This document shows, in pieces, positions 52,340 to 60,007 of a stretch of DNA of 64,000 bases. Position numbers and translations under genes: made by a program. This DNA is from Mucilaginibacter tundrae (lineage in GTDB: Bacteria > Bacteroidota > Bacteroidia > Sphingobacteriales > Sphingobacteriaceae): positions 62,001 to 126,000 of the forward strand of contig NZ_JACCBZ010000010.1 in assembly GCF_013408825.1 (NCBI RefSeq), read 5' to 3'. The notes beneath the pieces are model-generated. The model saw only the letters and a list, made by a program, of their open reading frames with translations. It did no database searches and was not told the origin of the DNA. Every line of letters begins with the position of its first letter. Positions within the stretch are counted from its first letter, which is position 1.

Positions 52340-52991
52340 TTTCTGTAAATGAGAACTTAAGGTAGTTAATATTCTTGTTATCCTTTAAGTATTTTTTCTC
52401 ATAATAGGTCTTGATGTTGAGCACTTCGTCAGCATATGGCGAATGATAAAGGTCTTCTGTCTTCACATGAAGGATCAATTCCAATTCGCCAATTTTCTCG
52501 GCAGTATAAGCATGCAGCCCGTCATTATCTGTTTTAAGGTTAACGTAACCGCCATTTTTCAGGATGTGTTTATATTTATTGAGGAAGCGGGGAGAGGTTA
52601 ACCGTTTTTTTTCGCGCCCGAGTTGCGGTTGCGGATCGGGAAAGGTGATCCAAATTTCATCTACTTCGCCGGGAGCGAAATAGTCTAACAGGTTTTCTAT
52701 CTGTATACGTAAAAAGCCTACATTATTCACGCCTTCCTCCAAGGCGGTTTTAGCTCCACGCCAAATGCGGTTTCCTTTATAATCAACGCCAATAAAATTT
52801 TTACCGGGAAACATTTGGGCCAGGTTTATAGTGTATTCGCCTTTACCGCACCCAAGCTCTAATACAACAGGGTTATTATTTTTGAAAAAATGGCTCGCCC
52901 AGGTACCCTGATATGGTTTACCGGCGTCTAGCTGCAAAACGTTACTGAATGTATCTATTTCGGCGAAACGCCTGATCTTATCTTTTCCCAC
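52332..52991 (-). CDS. trmB: tRNA (guanine-N7-)-methyltransferase
   Basis: A 219-residue SAM-dependent enzyme that makes m7G46 in tRNA variable loops. SAM motif I is LELGCGKGEYTINLA (residues about 45-59), then FIGVDYKGNRIWRGAK, and the family motif EIWITFPDPQPQLGREKKRL. The start is GTG at 52991. The gene ends inside the ATL gene start, so the two are coupled. Confidence 0.93.
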   Translation of the reverse strand: MGKDKIRRFAEIDTFSNVLQLDAGKPYQGTWASHFFKNNNPVVLELGCGKGEYTINLAQMFPGKNFIGVDYKGNRIWRGAKTALEEGVNNVGFLRIQIENLLDYFAPGEVDEIWITFPDPQPQLGREKKRLTSPRFLNKYKHILKNGGYVNLKTDNDGLHAYTAEKIGELELILHVKTEDLYHSPYADEVLNIKTYYEKKYLKDNKNINYLKFSFTENG

Positions 52992-53008
52992 TTTTAAAAA
53001 TTAAAGCG

Positions 53009-53016
53009 CAAAAATA
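53009..53016 (-). promoter_or_regulatory. Candidate -7 box of trmB
   Basis: On the minus strand TATTTTTG is an exact TAnnTTTG match, 17 bases before the GTG start of trmB. The leader would be about ten bases. Confidence 0.4.
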
Positions 53017-53056
53017 ACTTTTCCAGCTTATTAGGGCCAAATTATTTTAGATACCC

Positions 53057-53473
53057 TTACATGCTGTAAGGGTATCTTTTTTCGACTTTATCTTTTTTGG
53101 TAAAATTGGTAATTAAGGCCTTTGCTTTATCCCAAAGGCCACCTACAGATTCTTCGTTAACATATCCTGATGCTTTTTGGGAAACCAAACCCACCAATGC
53201 TTTTACCAAAAATCCAGAGTTTTTAAACAATGTTTTATTTAAGGTTAACGGGATCAGGAAACGGGATATTATGCTTACAAAATCCTGATTGAAGATGTTC
53301 GATTTGTTTTCTCCGGTATGATTACCTTTAGGGAACAACGAATATACTGTAGAGAAAATAGCAGCCGGGCTGTTAAAGCGTTCCTTTATAGCCATAAGCT
53401 GAACTTCTTCTTCAGCTCTTAGCCTAACTATCTCTTCTTTTAAATCCCAGCTATTTTTTATGATCGGGTCCAT
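53057..53473 (-). CDS. Protein of unknown function in the YtxH/holin-like operon
   Basis: A 138-residue protein starting MDPIIKNSWDLKEEIVRLRA (ATG at 53473; a longer frame to 53509 overlaps the upstream gene). The first 30 residues form a charged helix; the middle holds ISRFLIPLTLNKTLFKNSGF and LVKALVGLVSQKAS, perhaps membrane-associated; the C-terminus is basic. No family recognised. The start is one base after the stop of the holin-like gene, so it is part of the same operon and probably works with it at the membrane. Confidence 0.75.
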   Translation of the reverse strand: MDPIIKNSWDLKEEIVRLRAEEEVQLMAIKERFNSPAAIFSTVYSLFPKGNHTGENKSNIFNQDFVSIISRFLIPLTLNKTLFKNSGFLVKALVGLVSQKASGYVNEESVGGLWDKAKALITNFTKKDKVEKRYPYSM

Positions 53474-53474
53474 C

Positions 53475-53816
53475 TTATTTAAATATTTTATGTATAAACC
53501 CGTTAACAATTGGCCTTTCCAGCATTTTCTTATTTGCCTTTACAATAATTGCAATCAGCAAATAAATAATTGCTACGCAGCCAAAGCCTTTCCAGTCGGA
53601 ATTAAAAACCTCTGCCAGGAAAAAGGCCAATGTAATACTGGCAAATATGAAAGCCAATCCCATACACACCATTACGGCAACATCAGCAATAATACTAGCT
53701 GCTATGGATGTTCCTCCTTCAATCGCCCTCAGCTTAGCTAGCTTAAACCTTAGTTCAGCATATTGTGTAAGCTGATCGATAATTGGCGGAGGTGTTTCTT
53801 TATTATTGGCTTCCAT
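53475..53816 (-). CDS. Holin-superfamily-like membrane protein (Phage_holin_3_6 type)
   Basis: A 113-residue protein with a soluble N-terminal helix (IIDQLTQYAELRFKLAKLRA) and two membrane helices (about residues 40-65 and 75-92). The pattern is that of PF07332, named after phage holins but common in chromosomes beside YtxH-type proteins, where it is thought to act in envelope stress. There is no phage context here. Second gene of the three-gene operon. Confidence 0.82.
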   Translation of the reverse strand: MEANNKETPPPIIDQLTQYAELRFKLAKLRAIEGGTSIAASIIADVAVMVCMGLAFIFASITLAFFLAEVFNSDWKGFGCVAIIYLLIAIIVKANKKMLERPIVNGFIHKIFK

Positions 53817-53861
53817 ATAGTGTTTTTATTATCACAGCATTTATATCCGTAATACTTAGGT

Positions 53862-54128
53862 TTATGCGTGCTCTAAATCGTCCTGGTATTCCACCTCGGC
53901 ACCGTTAATTTTAGTTTTGATGTTTTCTACAACCTTGTCTTTTAAACCAACCAGGTTATTAATTTCATTAGCGGCGGTTTCTTTTATAGAGTCGCCAAGG
54001 TTTTTCAATGATTCTGAAAGCATATCGCGTGTTTCGCTACCTTTATCAGGAGCAAACAACATTCCTAACGCCGCGCCTGCAGCCAGCCCTGCCAGCAATG
54101 CAATTACTACTTTTGAGTTATCGTTCAT
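53862..54128 (-). CDS. YtxH domain protein
   Basis: An 88-residue protein. The membrane helix at residues 5-22 carries the family motif VVIALLAGLAAGAALGMLFA followed by PDKGSETRDML, then a coiled tail (LKNLGDSIKETAANEINNLV) ending acidic. YtxH proteins are general stress and envelope proteins of unknown precise role. ATG at 54128; first gene of the operon with the holin-like and unknown proteins. Confidence 0.88.
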   Translation of the reverse strand: MNDNSKVVIALLAGLAAGAALGMLFAPDKGSETRDMLSESLKNLGDSIKETAANEINNLVGLKDKVVENIKTKINGAEVEYQDDLEHA

Positions 54129-54255
54129 ACTATTATAATTTTTAAGTTGACTAATTGTTTTATAAACGGTTAAAAATCTTGCCAAGTATTATAATAAGAC
54201 AAATTGTCTTTCTCTTTTATCTTACCGTTAATACCCAAAAATAAGCATTCTTGTT

Positions 54256-55299
54256 TTATGTTTCGTTATTGGTACGTATTCGTTCCAGCCTATCTGCTGC
54301 CATCCTGTTGGTTTCATATATTTCAAGCAGCAGCAAAAAATAAGATAACAATACCGGGCCAAAAACCAGGCCCAATATTCCAAATAGCGGCAAACCTATA
54401 AAAACCCCAATAACTGATATAATAGGGTGCGTATTACCAACACGTTTATTTATAATAACCCGTAATACATTATCTACATTCCCAATAAATAATAAACCGT
54501 AAGCTATTATTAACACACCTTTTATAGTATGATCATTAGCTATAAATATAATACCTGCCGGTATACACAAGGTTGGCGCTCCTACTACCGGTAAAAACGA
54601 CATGAAAGAACCTATCACCCCCCAAAATATCGGGTCGGGTATTTGAAAAGCATAAAAGCCCAAACATAGTAACGTTCCCTGGGTAATGGCTATAATTCCC
54701 TGGCCAAGTACATTAGAGTAGGTTGAATTGCGCATGGCTTCAGCAAACCGTAGGGCATGCTGCTCGCGAAATGGGGCATACTTTAACAATCCCGTTTCAA
54801 ACTCGTTTCGCTGCGTAAGCATAAAGTAAAGGAGGAAATACAATACCAATAATGTTAAAATTATACTGGCAGCGCTTCCTAATATTGATGGGAATAGATC
54901 GGTAGCCAGTGTCCCTAGCTTTTGGAGCGTATTCTCGGCAAAATGCTGCTGGTTTAACTTTTGGGCGGCAAAGGCGTCAATTTTAGTTAACCATTCTTGT
55001 ATAGGGAAAGTATTATGATTAATGGATGCTATTTTATCTATCACCATAAAACTTAATGATAGAAATGGGATAACAATTACAATAAGTGAACTAAAAATAA
55101 TCAGTAAGGCTACCAGTGATTTATTCCAGCCTTTTTTTTCGACCAAAACTAAATACAATGGCCTAAATATGGTAAACAATACTATTGCGCCAAGTATTGA
55201 ACTAAACAATCCGCTCAGGGCATATAATAAAAAACAACCCAGCAAAACTATGCTGACCAATATGATATTGTTACGTTGTTTATAGTTAAAAATCGACAC
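54256..55299 (-). CDS. AI-2E family transporter (permease)
   Basis: A 347-residue membrane protein with about eight hydrophobic segments, starting at GTG. Family features are IFRPLYLVLVEKKGWNKSLV, QGIIAITQGTLLCLGFYAFQ, GVIGSFMSFLPVVGAPTLCI and the terminal IFIGLPLFGILGLVFGPVLL-like stretch. The family includes AI-2 exporters and Na+/H+ or lipid permeases; the substrate here is not known. It lies between the YtxH operon and the sigma-54 regulator unit, all on the same strand. Confidence 0.88.
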   Translation of the reverse strand: MSIFNYKQRNNIILVSIVLLGCFLLYALSGLFSSILGAIVLFTIFRPLYLVLVEKKGWNKSLVALLIIFSSLIVIVIPFLSLSFMVIDKIASINHNTFPIQEWLTKIDAFAAQKLNQQHFAENTLQKLGTLATDLFPSILGSAASIILTLLVLYFLLYFMLTQRNEFETGLLKYAPFREQHALRFAEAMRNSTYSNVLGQGIIAITQGTLLCLGFYAFQIPDPIFWGVIGSFMSFLPVVGAPTLCIPAGIIFIANDHTIKGVLIIAYGLLFIGNVDNVLRVIINKRVGNTHPIISVIGVFIGLPLFGILGLVFGPVLLSYFLLLLEIYETNRMAADRLERIRTNNET

Positions 55300-55378
55300 T
55301 TGATGATATTTAGACGGGCTTATTCCATAAACAAAAAAACACCAAAATGTTTTTAGCGTTAATTCAGAATATGTATTT

Positions 55379-55588
55379 TTAGTTCTTATCCTTTAATAAG
55401 GTTTCTATTACCACACAACTGGCAGCGATAGTATCCAGGTAAAAAATGCCGTCAGCAGAATCTGATGAGATTTCATAGCGTAATTGTTCTATGGCTAGTT
55501 GTATCGCTGAAAGCTGATTCCTGACATCATGTTTTAAATTTTTAAATTCACTACGTTCCTCAGTATTTCCCTTCAGTGGTTCTTCCAT
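55379..55588 (-). CDS. 69-residue histidine-kinase DHp-like protein
   Basis: A small protein with FKNLKHDVRNQLSAIQLAIE at residues 15-34, very like the H-box of histidine kinases (compare HDLRNPLSAI); the candidate phospho-His is H20. A second helix, GIFYLDTIAASCVVIETLLK, would complete a two-helix DHp bundle. There is no ATP-binding domain, membrane helix or sensor. It starts one base after the stop of the sigma-54 response regulator gene, so they are coupled. It may act as a phosphotransfer or phosphatase partner; this is inference from motif and position. Confidence 0.7.
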   Translation of the reverse strand: MEEPLKGNTEERSEFKNLKHDVRNQLSAIQLAIEQLRYEISSDSADGIFYLDTIAASCVVIETLLKDKN

Positions 55589-55589
55589 C

Positions 55590-57020
55590 TTATTTCAGAT
55601 TAATGGCCTTCATTTTATTATAAAGGGTTTTCCTGTCTATTTTTAGTATCTCTGCAGCTTTGGTTTTATTAAAGTTAACCTCTTTTAACACTTGCAAAAT
55701 AGTTTCATATTCAGCTTCCAGGGCCGCGTTTTTTAAATCATGTCTAATTTCCTTTACTTCGGTATTTTCCGTATTACCTGAGGTATTATTTCCGCCGTTA
55801 GCACTATAATCAAAAGACATCATCCGGTTTGAGATCTCGAGCGGCAGGGCTTTCATCATTATCTCGTTTCCTTCGGCAAGTAAAGTAGCCCGCCTTACAA
55901 TATTTTTTAGCTCGCGAATATTTCCGGGCCAGCGATAGTTCATAAAACATTCTATAACCTCTGGCGAAAAAGAAGTTACATTTCTGCTTAGCTCCTGGTT
56001 GGCTATCAACAAAAAATGCTCTGCAAGCAGCATAATATCATTGCCACGCTCACGCAGTGGTGGCATATAAATACTAAATTCGTTAAAACGATGATATAAA
56101 TCTTCTCTGAAACGGCCTTTTTGTATACTCTCCTGAAGATTTTCGTTAGTTGCTACAATTATACGTACGTCAAGGTCTATTTCCCTGGTACTGCCTATTC
56201 TTTTAACTTTCCGCTCTTGCACGGTTCTTAACAAAGCAGCCTGTATATCGTATGATAGGTTTCCTACTTCATCTAAAAACAATGTTCCGCCGTTAGCCAT
56301 TTCAAAATGGCCTATTTTGGTGTATAGTGCACCTGTAAAAGAGCCCTTCTCGTGTCCAAAAAATTCGCTTGCAGCAAGCTCTTTAGTTAATGATCCGCAA
56401 TCCATGGCCACAAAAGGATTGTTGTGGCGCGGGCTGCTCATATGTATACTTTTAGCAACCGCTTCTTTCCCGGTTCCGCTGTCGCCAATAATAATTACAC
56501 TATAGTTTGTTGGGGCAACAAGGTCTATCTGGCGGATAATTTCTTTTGATGCACGGCTGTTGCCAAATACAAACTCGCCAGATTGCACTGCTTTTTTATG
56601 TTCTTTTGATTTGTTATTTACTATCGGCTCGCTATCGTGCATCGCCTCCGACAAAGCATATTGGGTTTCAATAGCTTTGTTTACTGTATTTAAAATTTCG
56701 TCGGGATATAGTGGCTTCGTGATATAATCATAGGCGCCCATTTTAATGAGCTCTACAGCCATTTTTATATCAGAATAACCGGTAATAATGATAACACCGG
56801 TTTTAGGATATTGAATTTTTATGTTTTTCAACATTTCGCGGCCATCGGTATCCTCCAGCCTAAAATCACAAAGCACCAGGTTGAATTCCCCATTTTTCAG
56901 GCATTCCATGCCAGCGGTACCGTTTGATGCTGTTTGAACGTCGAAACCGTTACGGGTTAAAAACTTTGATAATAACAGCGCAACATTAACTTCATCATCA
57001 ATGATGAGTATCTTCTTCAT
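55590..57020 (-). CDS. Sigma-54-dependent response regulator (NtrC type)
   Basis: A 476-residue transcription activator. The receiver domain (residues 1-115) has the acidic pair D8-D9 and phospho-acceptor D52 in LVLCDFRLEDTDG. The AAA+ domain has GDSGTGKEAVAKSIH (Walker A), FLDEVGNLS (Walker B) and EKGSFTGALYTKIG, where the GAFTGA loop that contacts sigma-54 reads GSFTGA, a known variant. The C-terminal Fis-type HTH is NKTKAAEILKIDRKTLYNKM. No full histidine kinase gene is adjacent; only the 69-residue DHp-like gene follows. Targets unknown. Confidence 0.95.
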   Translation of the reverse strand: MKKILIIDDEVNVALLLSKFLTRNGFDVQTASNGTAGMECLKNGEFNLVLCDFRLEDTDGREMLKNIKIQYPKTGVIIITGYSDIKMAVELIKMGAYDYITKPLYPDEILNTVNKAIETQYALSEAMHDSEPIVNNKSKEHKKAVQSGEFVFGNSRASKEIIRQIDLVAPTNYSVIIIGDSGTGKEAVAKSIHMSSPRHNNPFVAMDCGSLTKELAASEFFGHEKGSFTGALYTKIGHFEMANGGTLFLDEVGNLSYDIQAALLRTVQERKVKRIGSTREIDLDVRIIVATNENLQESIQKGRFREDLYHRFNEFSIYMPPLRERGNDIMLLAEHFLLIANQELSRNVTSFSPEVIECFMNYRWPGNIRELKNIVRRATLLAEGNEIMMKALPLEISNRMMSFDYSANGGNNTSGNTENTEVKEIRHDLKNAALEAEYETILQVLKEVNFNKTKAAEILKIDRKTLYNKMKAINLK

Positions 57021-57111
57021 ATCACAAAACTGTTAACAGGTAAATGCATTAAACTGTTAAATTACACAATTTTGCGAAATCCTGTAGTTTTTTGTGAAAA
57101 ATGAGATTTTT

Positions 57112-57693
57112 TTATTTCAGATTAAACGCATAAGCAACGCGGGCGCCCCACATAATACCATAATTTCCATCGCCGAAATAGCTTTGTTGAAGTGAATATT
57201 TTATGCCGGCCTCAATATAACTTCTTTTGGTGCGCCTAAATAATATACCCATTTGGCCGTCATAAGTAAAAGCTGTACTATTAAGCGCGTAAACTGAGTT
57301 CTTATTTAGTAACAAAGCTTCGCCGGCTTCACCCTGTATGTAAAATGTACGGATAATGAAAAGCTTTAGACCAACTTTTACCGGTGCTACACCCATATTT
57401 GATGCTTTTACATTAAGTATATAATTCGGGTTTGTGCTGCTGCTATTTGCAAAAAGATTAAGATATCCTGCATTTGCTGTAACATAAAGATGTTCTGACA
57501 ATGGCAGATCATATTGTAAAGACAGGCCTATGCCCCCTTTGTATTCATCTTTAAATCCACCTGATGTCATCGCCCCATCAATACCAATACTTAAACGTGA
57601 CGTATCAGGAACAGCGCTATATTGTGCTTTTGCACCCAAAGTAAAGCATATAAATGCCAGTAAAACAAGTCCCTTTTTAAAAGTGATTTCCAT
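57112..57693 (-). CDS. Outer-membrane beta-barrel protein
   Basis: A 193-residue protein with signal GLVLLAFICFTLGAKAQ and an eight-strand-type small barrel (GIGLSLQYDLPLSEHLYVTA, KASNMGVAPVKVGLKLFIIR, GIKYSLQQSYFG), ending WGARVAYAFNLK. It is paralogous to the barrel gene at 57942: order and spacing of strands agree, as in YVTANAGY versus FVTVNAGY and YIQGEAG versus YVQGEAG. Function may be structural or signalling. A TAGCTTTG box lies about 97 bases upstream. Confidence 0.88.
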   Translation of the reverse strand: MEITFKKGLVLLAFICFTLGAKAQYSAVPDTSRLSIGIDGAMTSGGFKDEYKGGIGLSLQYDLPLSEHLYVTANAGYLNLFANSSSTNPNYILNVKASNMGVAPVKVGLKLFIIRTFYIQGEAGEALLLNKNSVYALNSTAFTYDGQMGILFRRTKRSYIEAGIKYSLQQSYFGDGNYGIMWGARVAYAFNLK

Positions 57694-57789
57694 TTTCTAT
57701 GTTTAGATTAATGCTGTTAAAACGCATAATACAATTACAACGTATACCAGCCTTTAAATAATTATGCAGGCAATAATACAGTTTTTATG

Positions 57790-57797
57790 CAAAGCTA
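57790..57797 (-). promoter_or_regulatory. Candidate -7 box of the 57693 barrel gene
   Basis: On the minus strand TAGCTTTG is an exact TAnnTTTG match, giving a leader of about 90 bases. A sigma-54-like reading of the same DNA (TGATATTAGCTTTGCA) has the right spacing but lacks the key GG. Confidence 0.35.
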
Positions 57798-57885
57798 ATA
57801 TCAGTTTTCACATAAAATGCTTTGTAATAATAAAATTGCGAATTATTTATTTGCTAAAATGTTGATTTATCTAATAATGCCGCAT

Positions 57886-57925
57886 AAAAAAAGCGGGTAC
57901 CTATTAATAGGTACCCGCTTTTTTT
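57886..57925. terminator. Rho-independent terminator after the 58526 barrel gene
   Basis: A perfect 18-bp stem (57886-57903 with 57908-57925), core GCGGGTACCTA, with a TTAA loop and seven A/T on either side. It ends the upstream barrel gene and separates the two paralogues. Confidence 0.9.
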
Positions 57926-57941
57926 GTTTAAGTAAGCTTCC

Positions 57942-58526
57942 TTAGAAACCGTAAGCTACACGTAGACCAACAAAATTAACTTTGCTGTCATCAACATCAC
58001 TGTTTAATTTAGTACTTGCTTCATAACGTACACCGGCATCAATGTAGTTCTTACCGCCTAATTTAAATTGGTAACCAATTTGTGGAGCGTAAATAAAAGC
58101 GGCAGAGTTGTTTGCGTCAATTTTAGTTTTGTCTAAAACGAATGCAGCACCCGCTTCACCTTGCACATAAAAGTTACTTACTACAAAATATTTCAACCCG
58201 GCTTTAACTGGTAATAATTCAATATTTGGAACATCAACGCCTGATCCATCGATGTTTTTCTTTCCAAATATATTATCATAACCAGCGTTAACAGTTACAA
58301 ATAATTTGTTGGCAACAGGAATATCTACCTGTAATGAACCACCAAGGTTCCAGTTATAAGAATCTGATATTTTTCCGGTTGGAAGACCCGCGTCAACACC
58401 TATGCTGTAACGAATGCCTGAAGCTGTAGTAGATGTTGTTGTTGGAGTTGTAGTTTGTGCTTTTGCACCGAATGTGAATGCAGCAAATGCTAATGCTAAT
58501 GCTGAAATTTTAATTGAACTTTTCAT
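57942..58526 (-). CDS. Outer-membrane beta-barrel protein
   Basis: A 194-residue exported barrel protein (signal ISALALAFAAFTFGAKAQ), then a Thr-rich linker of about 12 residues and a small barrel (SIGVDAGLPTGKISDSYNWN, FVTVNAGYDNIFGKK, YVQGEAGAAFVLDK) ending LRVAYGF with terminal Phe. The ATG at 58526 gives the signal peptide; a longer frame to 58565 does not. Paralogue of the next gene. It has its own terminator and a GTTACTTTG promoter box (58570-58578). Confidence 0.9.
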   Translation of the reverse strand: MKSSIKISALALAFAAFTFGAKAQTTTPTTTSTTASGIRYSIGVDAGLPTGKISDSYNWNLGGSLQVDIPVANKLFVTVNAGYDNIFGKKNIDGSGVDVPNIELLPVKAGLKYFVVSNFYVQGEAGAAFVLDKTKIDANNSAAFIYAPQIGYQFKLGGKNYIDAGVRYEASTKLNSDVDDSKVNFVGLRVAYGF

Positions 58527-58569
58527 GATATTTATATTATTAAATTGTTGTGTGTTTGTTAACACGGCA

Positions 58570-58578
58570 CAAAGTAAC
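58570..58578 (-). promoter_or_regulatory. Candidate -7 box of the 58526 barrel gene
   Basis: On the minus strand GTTACTTTG, one base from TAnnTTTG, lies 44 bases before the start codon. The same nine bases precede mgtA at 15787-15795. Confidence 0.35.
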
Positions 58579-58694
58579 GGTACAAATCATTTAAGTTTTT
58601 TCATCCAAATGTCAGGATTATTCAATCGATTGATTAACAATAAGATAAAATTTAGCTAAATCGATTTCAAAGAGAGCTGGTGACATTTTCGTGA

Positions 58695-59477
58695 CTATTT
58701 CCCCGAGAAAATCGGTTTTCTTTTTTCTATAAACGCACTCACACCTTCTTTAAGGTCTTCAGTTCCAAAACATTTACCAAATTCTTCTATTTCTATTTCG
58801 AAGCCATTTACACTGGGGTTGCCTGCAGCGTTAATAGCCTTAATAGCCGAGGCCAAAGCCAGCGGTGCACGCTGCAACATCTTATTTAATAGCTCTTCGG
58901 CTTTGCCCAGTAATTCGTTTTGACTCACTACATAGTTTACAAGGCCAAACTGCAATGCATCCGCGGCAGTAATCATATCAGCGGTCATGATCATTTCAAA
59001 AGCTTTGCCTTTTCCAACCAATGAGGTCAAACGTTGCGTGCCGCCATAACCGGGTATTAGTCCCAATGTAACCTCGGGCAATCCCATTTTAGCATTGGCC
59101 GATGCTATCCGGATATGGCATGCCATCGCCAATTCCAGTCCTCCGCCCAAAGCGAAACCATTTACCATTGCAATTACCGGTTTTGGCCCGTTCTCTATCA
59201 AATCAAAAACATTGGCTTGTCCTTCGCTCGCTAACGCTCGTCCTGCTACGGCGTCAAAAGCGGCGAACTCCGAAATATCGGCCCCGGCAACAAAAGCTTT
59301 TTGCCCGGCTCCGGTTATGATCAGGCCTCCAATCTCAATATTACTAAATCCATCCGCTATAGCTGTATGCAATTCAGCAAGTGTCGCTTTATTCAAAGCA
59401 TTTAGCTTGCTTTCGCGATTGATGGTGATGTATTGAATTCGTCCTTTATGCTCAACTAAAATATTTTCAAAAGCCAT
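58695..59477 (-). CDS. Enoyl-CoA hydratase/isomerase family protein
   Basis: A 260-residue crotonase. The oxyanion-hole segments are GQKAFVAGADISEFAAFDAV (about residues 57-76) and NGFALGGGLELAMACHIRIA; the catalytic Glu candidates are in PEVTLGLIPGYGGTQRL (residues about 128-144). It likely hydrates trans-2-enoyl-CoA in fatty acid or amino acid breakdown. The gene starts ten bases after the stop of the B12-binding protein gene, so the two are one unit. Confidence 0.92.
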   Translation of the reverse strand: MAFENILVEHKGRIQYITINRESKLNALNKATLAELHTAIADGFSNIEIGGLIITGAGQKAFVAGADISEFAAFDAVAGRALASEGQANVFDLIENGPKPVIAMVNGFALGGGLELAMACHIRIASANAKMGLPEVTLGLIPGYGGTQRLTSLVGKGKAFEMIMTADMITAADALQFGLVNYVVSQNELLGKAEELLNKMLQRAPLALASAIKAINAAGNPSVNGFEIEIEEFGKCFGTEDLKEGVSAFIEKRKPIFSGK

Positions 59478-59486
59478 AAAATCAAG

Positions 59487-59906
59487 TTAAAAATTCCGGT
59501 GTTGGTGCACCCATTTGGTTATATAATCCACAATATCATGCGTAGTGGTACCTGGTGGAAAAAGCTCACCCACACCCAATGCTTGCAAAGCGTTCATATC
59601 TTCAGAGGGTATGATCCCGCCGCCGGTAACCAGCACGTCATCCATGCCTTTTTCTTTTATCAGGTTGATGATCTTGGGAAATACAGTCATATGGGCTCCT
59701 GATAATATTGATATACCAATGGCGTCCACATCTTCCTGTAAGGCTGTATTTACTACCATTTCAGGCGTTTGGCGCAGGCCGGTATAAATTACTTCCATGC
59801 CAGCATCGCGCAGCGATGTGGCAATAATACGTGCGCCGCGGTCATGCCCGTCAAGGCCAACCTTGGCAACTAATACACGAATGGGCCGGTTAAAGGTATT
59901 ACTCAT
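59487..59906 (-). CDS. Stand-alone cobalamin-binding protein (mutase small-subunit type)
   Basis: A 139-residue B12-binding domain. The DxHxxG motif is DGHDRG (D19 to G24) with H21 as the cobalt ligand, then [14 protein letters not shown] and [13 protein letters not shown]. It matches the C-terminal domain of methylmalonyl-CoA mutase and the free small subunits of isobutyryl-CoA or 2-hydroxyisobutyryl-CoA mutases. The large mutase subunit is not in the window. It is followed by an enoyl-CoA hydratase, in line with an acyl-CoA pathway. Confidence 0.9.
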   Translation of the reverse strand: MSNTFNRPIRVLVAKVGLDGHDRGARIIATSLRDAGMEVIYTGLRQTPEMVVNTALQEDVDAIGISILSGAHMTVFPKIINLIKEKGMDDVLVTGGGIIPSEDMNALQALGVGELFPPGTTTHDIVDYITKWVHQHRNF

Positions 59907-59972
59907 TGTAAAACCGAGGTTTATATATTGGTAAAAGTAATAAGAATTTACGAGGATAACAGAGAGGCCGGG

Positions 59973-60000
59973 TTGGGGTAAACAATTTTTCTTATTTTTG
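59973..60000 (+). promoter_or_regulatory. Candidate glnS promoter (-33 TTG and -7 box)
   Basis: TTG at 59973-59975 and TATTTTTG at 59993-60000 are exactly 17 bases apart, the best promoter match in the window. The box ends seven bases before the glnS start codon, so the mRNA would start at or within a few bases of the ATG. Confidence 0.6.
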
Positions 60001-60007
60001 CTCCCCT

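Noticed and set aside
53475..53816. Phage holin, hence prophage remnant
   Set aside because: The family name comes from phages but the gene sits in a YtxH operon with no capsid, tail, integrase or lysin gene nearby.
57780..57800. Sigma-54 promoter (TGATATTAGCTTTGCA) before a barrel gene
   Set aside because: The spacing and -12 TTGCA fit but the essential GG at -24 is GA, and the same bases give a perfect TAnnTTTG box.
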